This document shows positions 49,842 to 58,056 of a stretch of DNA of 64,000 nt, piece by piece; position 1 is the first letter of the stretch, and every line of letters starts with the position of its first letter. This DNA is from Comamonas thiooxydans. Lineage in GTDB: Bacteria > Pseudomonadota > Gammaproteobacteria > Burkholderiales > Burkholderiaceae_C. Position numbers and translations under genes: made by a program. The notes under the pieces were generated by a model. It saw only the letters and a list, made by a program, of their open reading frames with translations. It was not told the origin of the DNA and made no database searches. The stretch spans positions 2,790,001 to 2,854,000 of the forward strand of contig NZ_AP026738.1 of assembly GCF_002157685.2 (NCBI RefSeq), read 5' to 3'.

Positions 49842-52800
49842 TCACCTGAACTCCCTGCTTTCCGTTGCGAGTCGTCCTAGTAAGTGAGACAGGTCAGCCA
49901 GTCGCTCAGCGATCAGGTTGCATACCTGACCTTGCCGCTGCCAACGGCCTTCGACCGCCAGTAGCCGAGAGCCCAGCAACACTTGCCGCTGGTCATCGCG
50001 CACATCGCGCCAGACAATGACCTGGGTGCAGCCCTCCTCATCTTCGAGCGACACAAATACAGTGCCGTTGGCCGTGCCGGGTTGTTGCCGTAGCGTCACG
50101 ATGCCGGCAGTTCGTACCCGCTCGCCGCTGACGACAGTGCGCAGTTGCCTGGAAGTCTTGAGCTTGTATCTATTCAGCCGCGGCCGCAGTAGACGCATGG
50201 GGTGACTGCGCAGCGTCAAGCCTGTCGAGGCGAAGTCCCATAGCACCTCCTCTCCTTCCGGCGCCGCCGGCAGTTCAAGGAAAGCTTCGTCAACGGTGGC
50301 CACCTCCAGCAGCTCGGGCGCGGCGTGCATGGCTGCCGCATCCCACACCTGTTGGCGACGGTGCCCAGATAGCGTGGCCAGGGCACCCGCAGCGGCTAGA
50401 ACCTTCATCTCGTGCTGCTGTAGACGCACACGCATGGCAAGTTGCTCAGCGGTGTCGAATGGTGCTCGATGACGCTCCTCTGCAATGCGCTGCGCGCTGC
50501 TGCTGCGCAGGCTGGAGACAAGGCGCAGGCCCAGCCGTACAGCTGGTTTGGTGTCGATGTTTTCGATCGTGCAGTCCACCTCGCTGTGCATCACGTCGAC
50601 GGGCAGTACTTCGACGCCGTGGCGGCGCGCGTCCTGGACCAGCTGACTGGCGGAATAGAACCCCAGCGGCTGACTATTGAGCATGGCCGCAAGGAAGGCG
50701 GCAGGCTCATGGCGCTTGATCCAGCAGCTGGCATAGACCAGCAGAGCGAAGCTGGCCGCGTGGCTTTCAGGGAAGCCATACTCGCTAAAACCTTTGATCT
50801 GCTCAAAAATTTGCTCAGCGAACTCGCGCTCGTAGCCGCGTGAGGTCATGCCACGCACGATCTTGTCGTAATACCTTTCGAGGCCGCCTTTGCGCTTCCA
50901 TGCTGCCATGGCTCGGCGCAGGCCATCGGCCTCGCCTGCAGTGAAACCTGCCGCAAGTATGGCCACCTGCATGACCTGCTCCTGAAACACGGGCACGCCC
51001 AAGGTGCGGCCCAAGGCCTCCTTTAACGCTTCGCTCGGGTAGCTTACGGGGTCAATGCCCTGGCGTCGGCGCAAATACGGGTGCACCATGCCGCCCTGAA
51101 TCGGGCCAGGCCGCACGATGGCCACCTCGATCACCAGGTCGTAGAAGCGCCTGGGTTTTAAGCGTGGCAGCATCGTCATCTGCGCGCGGCTCTCGATCTG
51201 GAACACGCCAACCGTGTCTGCACGGCAAATCATGTCGTAGGTAGCCTTGTCCTCTGCAGGAATGTCCTGCATCGAAAAATTGAACCTACGGCGCCGACTG
51301 ATGAACTCCAATGCTCGGCGGATGGCCGACAGCATACCCAGGGCCAACACATCAACCTTGAGCAGGCCTGCTGCATCCAAATCATCCTTGTCCCATTCGA
51401 TCACTGTGCGATCCGGCATCGAGGCGTTTTCTACCGGCACCATCCTGCACAGCAGATCTCGCGTGAGCACGAAGCCGCCCGTGTGCTGGGAAAGATGCCG
51501 TGGGAAGCCGATCAGCTGCTCCGTCAACGTGATGAGCTGCTGCACGGCCAGCGAGCTCGTGTCCATGCCGAGCTCATCGAAACGCTCCTGACGAATGCTG
51601 CGGCCGTCAAACCACTGTTGCCCCTTGGCAATGGCGTCGACCACTTCGAGCTCGAAGCCCAAGGCCTTGCCCACATCGCGGATGGCGGATCGAGGCCGAT
51701 AGGAAATGACGGCAGCCGTCAATGCAGCGCGGTCGCGGCCGTACTTCTGGTACAGGTACTGAATGACCTCTTCCCGGCGCTGGTGCTCAAAGTCGATATC
51801 GATATCGGGTGGCTCATTGCGCTCCCGGCTGATAAAACGCTCGAAAAGCACAGACATACGCGCGGGATCTACCTCCGTAACGCCCAGGCAGTAGCAGACC
51901 ACGCTGTTGGCTGCAGAGCCCCGGCCTTGACAGAGGATGTTGCGCGACCGGGCAAAGGCCACGATGTCATAGACCGTGAGGAAGTACGGTTCATACTTCA
52001 GCTCGCAAATCAACTCCAGCTCGTGCTCGATCTGATGCTGAACCTTCTCTGGGATGCCGCCTGGCCAGCGCCGCCCTGCCCCCTCGTAGGTCGCCTGGCG
52101 CAAATAGCTGGCGGCCGTGTGCCCTGCAGGCACGACTTCATCTGGGTATTGGTAGCGCAGTTCGTCCAGACTGAATTTGCAGCGCTCAGCGACCCTAAGC
52201 GTTTGAGCAAGCAGCTCGGCGGGGAATGTCTGGGCCAGCCGAAGCCGGCTGCGCAAGTGCCGCTCCGCGCTGCGCTGGAGCGCGTAGCCGCATTCAGTGA
52301 GCGGCTTGCCGACGCGTGTGGCCGTCAGTACGTCCTGCAGGGGTTTGCGCGAGCGCACATGCATGTGCACGTCGCCCACGGTCACGAGCGGCAATGCGGT
52401 CAGATCGGACAGCTCCCGCATGCGATGGAGCCACAGCTCATCATCCAGTCGGCGCACCAGATCCACGCCGATCCAGCAGCGGCCCGTGAAATGTGTCAAA
52501 GCCCAGCCGCCCATGGCTGCCAGCTGTGGGTCGGTCGCGCAGCGCTCTGGACACAGCAGCACCAGGTTGTCTCGAAGCTCCTTCCCGTCGATCTCATTGA
52601 GATTTAGCCGATAGGTCCCTTTTTCGGAAGAGCGGCGTAGCTTGGTGATGAACTGGCACAGGTTGCCGTAGCCGTTGAGATTCTGGGCCAGGACCACCAG
52701 GGTGAATGGTGCTTCGCTGCTATCGCGCGGTTGGATGCTGAACTGAGAACCCAGTAGCAGCTGCAAGCCCGCTTGCTTGGCTGCCACGTGTGCGCGCACC

Positions 52801-52955
52801 ACGCCAGCCATCGAACACTCGTCTGTAATGGCCAGTGCGCTGTAGCCAAGCTCCTGGGCACGCTCTACGAGCTCCTCCGGTCGGCTGGCTCCACGCAGGA
52901 AGGTGAAATTGGAGATGCACCGCAGCTCCGCATAGGCAGGCAGGACGTTTTCCAT
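49842..52955 (-). CDS. dnaE2: Error-prone DNA polymerase DnaE2 (ImuC)
   Basis: DnaE2 is the catalytic polymerase of the ImuABC mutasome and copies past DNA damage. The 1037-residue protein has the N-terminal PHP domain (AELRCISNFTFLRGASRPEE, AITDECSMAG), the C-family active-site Asp pair (EPPDIDIDFEHQRREEVIQY), HTGGFVLTRDLL and GFPESHAASFALLVYASCWI. A C-terminal OB-fold follows (GIVTLRQQPGTANGTVFVSL). It is the third gene of imuA-imuB-dnaE2 on this strand, 15 bases after imuB. Confidence 0.96.
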   Translation of the reverse strand: MENVLPAYAELRCISNFTFLRGASRPEELVERAQELGYSALAITDECSMAGVVRAHVAAKQAGLQLLLGSQFSIQPRDSSEAPFTLVVLAQNLNGYGNLCQFITKLRRSSEKGTYRLNLNEIDGKELRDNLVLLCPERCATDPQLAAMGGWALTHFTGRCWIGVDLVRRLDDELWLHRMRELSDLTALPLVTVGDVHMHVRSRKPLQDVLTATRVGKPLTECGYALQRSAERHLRSRLRLAQTFPAELLAQTLRVAERCKFSLDELRYQYPDEVVPAGHTAASYLRQATYEGAGRRWPGGIPEKVQHQIEHELELICELKYEPYFLTVYDIVAFARSRNILCQGRGSAANSVVCYCLGVTEVDPARMSVLFERFISRERNEPPDIDIDFEHQRREEVIQYLYQKYGRDRAALTAAVISYRPRSAIRDVGKALGFELEVVDAIAKGQQWFDGRSIRQERFDELGMDTSSLAVQQLITLTEQLIGFPRHLSQHTGGFVLTRDLLCRMVPVENASMPDRTVIEWDKDDLDAAGLLKVDVLALGMLSAIRRALEFISRRRRFNFSMQDIPAEDKATYDMICRADTVGVFQIESRAQMTMLPRLKPRRFYDLVIEVAIVRPGPIQGGMVHPYLRRRQGIDPVSYPSEALKEALGRTLGVPVFQEQVMQVAILAAGFTAGEADGLRRAMAAWKRKGGLERYYDKIVRGMTSRGYEREFAEQIFEQIKGFSEYGFPESHAASFALLVYASCWIKRHEPAAFLAAMLNSQPLGFYSASQLVQDARRHGVEVLPVDVMHSEVDCTIENIDTKPAVRLGLRLVSSLRSSSAQRIAEERHRAPFDTAEQLAMRVRLQQHEMKVLAAAGALATLSGHRRQQVWDAAAMHAAPELLEVATVDEAFLELPAAPEGEEVLWDFASTGLTLRSHPMRLLRPRLNRYKLKTSRQLRTVVSGERVRTAGIVTLRQQPGTANGTVFVSLEDEEGCTQVIVWRDVRDDQRQVLLGSRLLAVEGRWQRQGQVCNLIAERLADLSHLLGRLATESREFR

Positions 52956-52970
52956 GACGGCCGCACTTTC

Positions 52971-54281
52971 TCAGGCGTAGTGCCCGTGCAGAAACCAGGC
53001 GGTTTGGTCGCCGGCGAGGCGTGCCTGGAAGATCCAGAGCAGACCTGCATGATCGCTGCGGGCAACCCAGTAGTCCCGCTGCACGTTCAGTGGGATTTCT
53101 TCTTCATTTCCCTCTTCATGGCCACGATGCCACCAGCCTCCCTCTACCCGATCAGGGCCAAGCAAGAGCTGCAGGGTCCCTTGATAGATCGGGCGATTGG
53201 CACGCTCTATAAGACGTAGGGGCTTGTCCAGCACCCAGCTGGGAAGCGGCAGCTCGTGCACTAGATGGGACCTGGAAGCTCGGCGAGCTTCGGTCGAGCC
53301 CCACTCCTGCATCCATTCGAGTCGATGATCGGCAGCCAGCTGTGGCCGACGCACCGCGCCATCGCCCAGCCGTGCCTGGATGCGCTCTAGGGCCAACTTG
53401 GTGGATTGAGCTCTATTTGCAACCTCCGGGATCAGCGAGCGGCTTTCCTCAACAATGGGCTGCACCTCGGTAGCCAGGATCTCCAGCTCACCAGCTGGTG
53501 CGAGCAGCTCGACCTTGGCCAGATGCTCGCCGAGCAGCCGAGCGAAGTGCTCGACGTTCTGTGTTGGCTCCGCTGTACGGATGGTCAGCTCACCTCCGGT
53601 ACCGGCATCGCGAGCACGCATGTCGTCATGACACCACCGCAATGTGAACGCAGTAGCTCCCAGCTGACGAGCTCTGAGCCAGCCCGCCATCTGCAGAAGC
53701 AGCCGCCGCGCCCCGAAAAGCATGGCAGGTGCCAGATCCACGCGACACATGAGCTCCAGTCGCGCTCGAAAGGTCTCAGGCACAGTAGCCCAGGCGTAAG
53801 CCTCTGGCCGCAGGCCATATGCGCGGTCCATTGCTTCAAGAAGCTCTTTGTCGAAGCGACGCACGATGCCGCCACGTGGCAGCGCACGCACTTGGCCAAG
53901 GGTTCTGCATCCAACCCTCGCCAGGGTCGGCTGATGCTTGGCCACTGCGGTAATTCGCTCCAGCAACAGCCGATCGAGCAGGCGCACCAACGGCTCGTGG
54001 AACCCATCGCTCATACCTTGTCGTGCTAACGCAAGGGCTGCCAGGCCTGTCGGTGCCCATGCAACACTGGCTCCGAGTTCTTGCGCCCCGGCCTCCACCA
54101 GCGAATGCAACGCCGCTGTGCCGCCGAATAGCCGCATACTTGCCTCGACCTCCAGTAATACGCCCTCTTCGACCATGGCCACGCGCGGTGTGAACTGCAA
54201 AGCCCAGACCGCCAACGACTGCAGATCAATGGGCGATGCGGAGCTTGGAAGCGATATGGGTATGAGAGCTGCCCAATGCAT
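52971..54281 (-). CDS. imuB: Y-family polymerase-like protein ImuB
   Basis: ImuB links ImuA, DnaE2 and the sliding clamp. AGGAGG before the ATG at 54281 fixes the start (MHWAALIPISL), giving 436 residues. The fold is that of Y-family polymerases (VLLEVEASMRLFGG, LARVGCRTLGQVRALPRGGI), but the catalytic acidic residues of DinB/UmuC are absent, as in all ImuB proteins. A clamp-binding-like segment and the C-terminal RDYWVARSDHAGLLWIFQ end are typical. It overlaps imuA by 56 bases. Confidence 0.94.
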   Translation of the reverse strand: MHWAALIPISLPSSASPIDLQSLAVWALQFTPRVAMVEEGVLLEVEASMRLFGGTAALHSLVEAGAQELGASVAWAPTGLAALALARQGMSDGFHEPLVRLLDRLLLERITAVAKHQPTLARVGCRTLGQVRALPRGGIVRRFDKELLEAMDRAYGLRPEAYAWATVPETFRARLELMCRVDLAPAMLFGARRLLLQMAGWLRARQLGATAFTLRWCHDDMRARDAGTGGELTIRTAEPTQNVEHFARLLGEHLAKVELLAPAGELEILATEVQPIVEESRSLIPEVANRAQSTKLALERIQARLGDGAVRRPQLAADHRLEWMQEWGSTEARRASRSHLVHELPLPSWVLDKPLRLIERANRPIYQGTLQLLLGPDRVEGGWWHRGHEEGNEEEIPLNVQRDYWVARSDHAGLLWIFQARLAGDQTAWFLHGHYA

Positions 54282-55026
54282 GGTGCACCTCCTGTGAAAT
54301 GCTTGGCACTGGAATGCCAAGGTTGCGCATACGAGGCGGAATGATGGAATTCAGATTGCCTGGAACAGCATTCAGGTGCATTACTTCGACGGCAGCACCA
54401 CCTCGGCGTTTGCGGATCTGCACATCAATGTCCCAGCCCTGGCCGAGAGCTGCAGAGAGCCGGAGCGGTGCTGGAGAGGCCTCGCGTAGGGCTGACTCGG
54501 GACGAATCAAGAACACTGGTGCATCGCATGCATGCGCGTGAACCTGCAGGCGTCGGATCTGGTCCTGCCTTGCTTGAGGAAGCCAGGCAATCACAGCACC
54601 GTCTGGCTCAGATTTAATGAGTTGCTCTGCGGCCCACAGCCGTTCAGCCGGCCCTTTGGCATCAATCCAGACAAGTTGCTCTGGGGCAAGGCCGAGCTGA
54701 GCAAGGCCCATTGCGAGTGGAGTCTTCGGAGGAGCAACCAGATAGACCCGACTACCCTTGTCCGCCAGCAACTCAGGCAAGGCTGGCCCGAGCAACCGCC
54801 ATTCACACAACGCGGCCTGGGGCAGCAGCAACTCGCTCAAGCCATGAGTTGGCCAGCCCCCACCGGGCAACGCGGCATTGAGCTCCGTAAAGCCAGTAGG
54901 GAAAGCTCGCCCGGTCGAGCGTGCTACCTCTGTGCCGCGCCAAACCGCCTGCGCAAGGTGCGACGGCAGATGCCAGCGGTCAAAGTCACCGGGATCGTGT
55001 GTGATGGAGTGGGTTGCGGCATTCAT
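54226..55026 (-). CDS. imuA: SOS-inducible RecA-like protein ImuA
   Basis: ImuA is the RecA-related helper of the mutasome. The 266-residue protein has RAFPTGFTELNAALPGGGWP, GLSELLLPQAALCEWRLLGP, VIAWLPQARQDQIRRLQVHA and VQIRKRRGGA, as in the family. The ATG at 55026 (MNAATHSITHDPGDFDRW) is chosen because the longer frame to 55047 would start inside the LexA box. It is the first gene of the cassette. Confidence 0.93.
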   Translation of the reverse strand: MNAATHSITHDPGDFDRWHLPSHLAQAVWRGTEVARSTGRAFPTGFTELNAALPGGGWPTHGLSELLLPQAALCEWRLLGPALPELLADKGSRVYLVAPPKTPLAMGLAQLGLAPEQLVWIDAKGPAERLWAAEQLIKSEPDGAVIAWLPQARQDQIRRLQVHAHACDAPVFLIRPESALREASPAPLRLSAALGQGWDIDVQIRKRRGGAAVEVMHLNAVPGNLNSIIPPRMRNLGIPVPSISQEVHHALGSSHTHIASKLRIAH

Positions 55027-55035
55027 GGCTTTTAC

Positions 55036-55051
55036 CTGTATGGGCATACAG
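55036..55051 (-). promoter_or_regulatory. LexA (SOS) box upstream of imuA
   Basis: CTGTATGGGCATACAG matches the consensus CTGT-N8-ACAG exactly and lies 9 bases upstream of the imuA ATG. LexA bound here would repress the cassette until DNA damage. Confidence 0.9.
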
Positions 55052-55216
55052 TATAAAAGCCTTGATGCAGATTTGCACCTGGATGTTGGCGGCGCTTAAT
55101 CAGTGCTGCGGATTGAGGAGCAGCACTGCAGGTCTAGCTGTTGTCCGCGCGAGTTCAAGAGGCAGTGCATGGCGGTCTCTGCTTATCCGAGAGCCCAAGA
55201 AGGGCTTCCCCGACTC

Positions 55217-55603
55217 TCAATGCGTTGGTATGGCATAGGCCACGCCAAGCTGAGCGGCCAACTCTGCGAGGCGTCGATCTGCCGTCCAAAGCAAAGCGCC
55301 TGGTGTGATTAGCGTCGAGGCCAGCAGCGATAGATCGACCAAGCCGCAGCCCTTACCGAATAGCTTGTTCTTCTCAAGGAAGGCCAAAGTCTCGGGAATT
55401 GAAGCTTCCTGGCTCGGCCGCAGCATGGCCAGGGCTGCGAGCGTATCGGCACGCGGCGCTGGCGGCGTGCCGCAGGCCAACTCTGCATGCACCATGGGAT
55501 GCATCAGCACGCTGTCTTGCACCAGGAGCTCCTGCAGGTGAATGTCGGCCTCCCGAAAATGCCTCACCCACACCGATGTATCGACTAAAACGGACACCGG
55601 CAT
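55217..55603 (-). CDS. vapC: VapC-type PIN-domain toxin
   Basis: This 128-residue PIN-domain protein has the acidic residues of an Mg-dependent ribonuclease: VLVDTSVWVRHFR (first Asp), HAELACG (Glu), CGLVDLSLLAST (Asp) and LWTADRRLAELA (Asp). VapC toxins cut tRNA or rRNA. The ATG overlaps the antitoxin stop in ATGA. It lies downstream of the imu cassette promoter. Confidence 0.9.
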   Translation of the reverse strand: MPVSVLVDTSVWVRHFREADIHLQELLVQDSVLMHPMVHAELACGTPPAPRADTLAALAMLRPSQEASIPETLAFLEKNKLFGKGCGLVDLSLLASTLITPGALLWTADRRLAELAAQLGVAYAIPTH

Positions 55604-55818
55604 CAGCGAGAGCCTTCTGCATCCGCCTCACTGCCACGGCGCGGCACATCAGGCATATTTGGCGTGGCACCGCCGAGCGCAGCCAAACGCTTACCTGCCT
55701 CGACACGTGTGAAGGTTTCCAGTGCCAGTCGTACCAGTTCCGGCACAGCAATACCGGGCGCGGCGACTGCGCGTGCGCGGTTTACGACATCGTCATCGAT
55801 CGTGAAAGTCGATCTCAT
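55603..55818 (-). CDS. vapB: VapB-type antitoxin
   Basis: This 71-residue protein has an N-terminal ribbon-helix-helix-like segment (MRSTFTIDDDVVNRARAVAA, VPELVRLALETFTRVEAGKR) that binds DNA, and an acidic/proline tail that binds the toxin. It is followed by vapC with a 3-base overlap. It probably represses its own promoter at the inverted repeat just upstream. Confidence 0.85.
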   Translation of the reverse strand: MRSTFTIDDDVVNRARAVAAPGIAVPELVRLALETFTRVEAGKRLAALGGATPNMPDVPRRGSEADAEGSR

Positions 55819-55841
55819 AACTACTCCTTAAACATCAAAAC

Positions 55842-55859
55842 TGATGCATTTTCGCATCA
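55842..55859. promoter_or_regulatory. Inverted repeat before vapB (possible autoregulatory operator)
   Basis: TGATGC and GCATCA are separated by six bases, 24 bases before the vapB ATG, in the promoter region shared with the divergent SprT-like gene. Confidence 0.5.
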
Positions 55860-55883
55860 AGATCGATGTTTGTGAATCATGTT

Positions 55884-55901
55884 TTGTATTGCACAATACA
55901 A
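55884..55901. promoter_or_regulatory. Inverted repeat before the SprT-like gene
   Basis: TTGTATT and AATACAA are separated by GCAC and end two bases before the ATG at 55904. The site would sit on the ribosome-binding region, so it may be an operator for a repressor such as the divergent antitoxin. Confidence 0.5.
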
Positions 55902-55903
55902 AT

Positions 55904-56728
55904 ATGCAACCTAAGTCTACTGAGCTCGACCTCGCGCATACACGCCGCCTGGCTCCAACGCTGGAAACCTACAACGAGCTACAGATGGCCTACGATCATT
56001 TCAACGAGCGGCTTTTCGATGGACAACTTCCAAGCTGCTTGATCACCTTGCAGCGGGAAAAGCGGACTTTCGGGTATTTCTCGGCCGCCCGCTTTGCCTC
56101 GGTGGACGGCTCAACGACCGACGAGATTGCATTGAACCCGACCTACTTTGCAGTGGTCCCCATCATCGAAACACTCCAGACCCAAGTCCATGAAATGACG
56201 CACTTGTGGCAGCACCATTTCGGCAAGCCGGGCCGCGGCCGCTATCACAACGAGGAATGGGCACGAAAGATGGAAAGCATTGGGCTCATGCCCTCTTCCA
56301 CCGGGCAACCTGGTGGTGCGCGAACCGGTGATTACATGGCGGACTACGCCGTCGAGGGTGGTCGCTTCCTGGCTGCATGCCAGGAGCTGCTGACTGCAAA
56401 GTTCAAGCTCAGCTGGTACGACCGATTTCCTTCTGCAGATCATGTTCTCGCCGGCCAAGCGAGCATGGCCAACCATATTCAAGGTATTGAGGGCACCAAG
56501 CCGCCTATGGCAAGTATCACGGCCCTCGCTGAGGCCGTTAGGCCAACGGGCTTCGCTACTATGGCTGCTACAGCAGGGGAACACGGAGGAGTGCTGGCCG
56601 CGCCCGAGAACAAATCCAACCGGGCGAAATACAGCTGCACAGGCTGTCAAGACGCAATCTCGGTTTGGGGCAAACCGGGTCTAAGGATAATTTGTGGAGT
56701 GTGCCAGCAATCCTTTACCGCCCAGTGA
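55904..56728 (+). CDS. SprT-like zinc metalloprotease-domain protein
   Basis: This 274-residue protein has the SprT layout: HFNERLFDGQLPSCLITLQR, FGYFSAARFA, then the zinc-protease motif HEMTHLWQHHFG and the third ligand region YHNEEWARKMESIGLMPS. A C-terminal zinc ribbon follows (CTGCQDAISVWGKP, CGVCQQSF). Eukaryotic relatives (Spartan) cut DNA-protein crosslinks; bacterial members are little studied. Being next to the SOS-controlled imu genes fits a DNA-repair role. The ATG at 55904 (MQPKSTELDL) is preferred over 55844. Confidence 0.88.
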   Translation: MQPKSTELDLAHTRRLAPTLETYNELQMAYDHFNERLFDGQLPSCLITLQREKRTFGYFSAARFASVDGSTTDEIALNPTYFAVVPIIETLQTQVHEMTHLWQHHFGKPGRGRYHNEEWARKMESIGLMPSSTGQPGGARTGDYMADYAVEGGRFLAACQELLTAKFKLSWYDRFPSADHVLAGQASMANHIQGIEGTKPPMASITALAEAVRPTGFATMAATAGEHGGVLAAPENKSNRAKYSCTGCQDAISVWGKPGLRIICGVCQQSFTAQ

Positions 56729-57076
56729 CGACCATAGTTGGAAGCTTCTGACTGCGGTGTTCTTCATATCAGTCAATGGATTCCACGCATTGAAAAGACA
56801 GCTCAGCAATGGCTACAGGAGGTATCTCAAGTGCCTATCAAAGTTGAGCTGACCTGCAAAGTGACTCCATGATCCGGCCATGCACCCTACAACATGAAGA
56901 CCGACGTTTGGGCGAGTTGATCTGCTGTTCATACATCGACAGCCATCACGTCTAAGGACCTCACCGAGTGTTTGCAGATTCGCAATAGTTTGGTGATCAA
57001 TGCTGAAATCATTGCCTTGCACTTAGCACCAGCTTTTGACACCCCAACCATTATTGAAATGGAGGCCTTTCTTCAA
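56729..57076. other. Intergenic stretch at the right side of the ICE-type region
   Basis: About 350 bases without a recognisable gene. A 69-codon frame on the minus strand has no family features. The boundary between mobile element and the aromatic cluster may be here, but no direct repeat or tRNA is visible. Confidence 0.35.
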
Positions 57077-57862
57077 TCAAGATCTCAACCAGTTGATCAG
57101 TGCGCGGGACACAGCGAGGGGCTGCTCCATCGTAGTCATGTGGCCGCTATCCTCAATAACCACGAGACTTGATCCTGAAACCATGGCATGCATCTCCTCA
57201 TGGCGGGATAGTGGACTCCAGACATCTTGGCGGCCGCACAGGAACATTGTTGGGCACTGCAGTCCCGCGAGGACGGCGCGCGCGTCCGGTCGCCCCAATA
57301 GTGCAGTGATTTGTGACAAGAAGGTTTCAGGTGTCTGGCGCTCGATCATCTCAAGAATCTGCTCAAACAGTGGTGAATCAAGCTGGCTTGGGTGCACCAT
57401 TCCTCGCGCCCAATCACGGCCCATCTTCCTCATCCCTTGAGACTTGGCAACCTCGAGCAAAGCCATCCGCTTTGCGCGTTCGGCAGCGCCTGGCTCTCCG
57501 GGAACAATGGGGTCCATTCCGGTGTCGAGCAGAGCCATCCGCTGGACTCGATTTGGTGCTTGGCGTGCAATCTCCAGTGCAACACGTCCGCCCATTGAAT
57601 GCCCCGCAAGATAGAGCAACTCGGCAGGGGCTGTGTCCAGAACATGTCTAGCCATACTCGTGATTGAAGATAGATCCCCATAGGACGGTATGAAGCAGTC
57701 AACGAAGCTGATCGCTTCACACTGGGCCTCCCATACGAAGGCATCACATAGCAAACCTGGCAATAGAACAAGGCAAGTGCTGGAAGTAGTCATTTGTACC
57801 GGAACCTCGGACACGAACTTACCTTGGGACTCAAGCAATTGACTCATTCCCATCATCTCCAA
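57077..57862 (-). CDS. Alpha/beta hydrolase
   Basis: This 261-residue hydrolase has the nucleophile elbow GHSMGG (Ser89), an Asp in FLCGRQDVWSP and the catalytic His in EDSGHMTTMEQP. The N-terminal CLVLLPGLLCDAFVWEAQ gives the oxyanion loop. The family includes esterases, C-C bond hydrolases and lactonases. As the last gene of the aromatic cluster it could open an ester or lactone, but the substrate is unknown. The start is uncertain (ATGs at 57862, 57847 and 57793). Confidence 0.82.
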   Translation of the reverse strand: MEMMGMSQLLESQGKFVSEVPVQMTTSSTCLVLLPGLLCDAFVWEAQCEAISFVDCFIPSYGDLSSITSMARHVLDTAPAELLYLAGHSMGGRVALEIARQAPNRVQRMALLDTGMDPIVPGEPGAAERAKRMALLEVAKSQGMRKMGRDWARGMVHPSQLDSPLFEQILEMIERQTPETFLSQITALLGRPDARAVLAGLQCPTMFLCGRQDVWSPLSRHEEMHAMVSGSSLVVIEDSGHMTTMEQPLAVSRALINWLRS

Positions 57863-57900
57863 TCTATTTATAACTTAGCGCACCCTACGGTTTACCAAAG

Positions 57901-57928
57901 GGTCACTCACATGCGGGCGTGAGTGACC
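57901..57928. terminator. Hairpin between fdhA and the hydrolase gene
   Basis: GGTCACTCAC and GTGAGTGACC form a perfect 10-bp stem with an 8-base loop. A short T-run follows on either strand. It may end the fdhA transcript or be an operator for the hydrolase gene. Confidence 0.5.
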
Positions 57929-58056
57929 TCTTTACCTGAGTCGATGCAATGAATCAACTGCATCAATAAGCTGAACGTAGCTCAGTTGCTGATGCACATG
58001 TACTCCTCTAAAGCGCTTACAGCTCCTCAAAGGTCACTTGCATTGAATCGCTGCAA

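Noticed and set aside
55027..55047. Upstream ATG for imuA at 55047
   Set aside because: It lies inside the LexA box; the ATG at 55026 is downstream of the box and gives a normal ImuA.
56813..57022. 69-codon minus-strand frame near the right side of the ICE-type region
   Set aside because: No motif, no ribosome site; the residues do not resemble a transposase or regulator I know.
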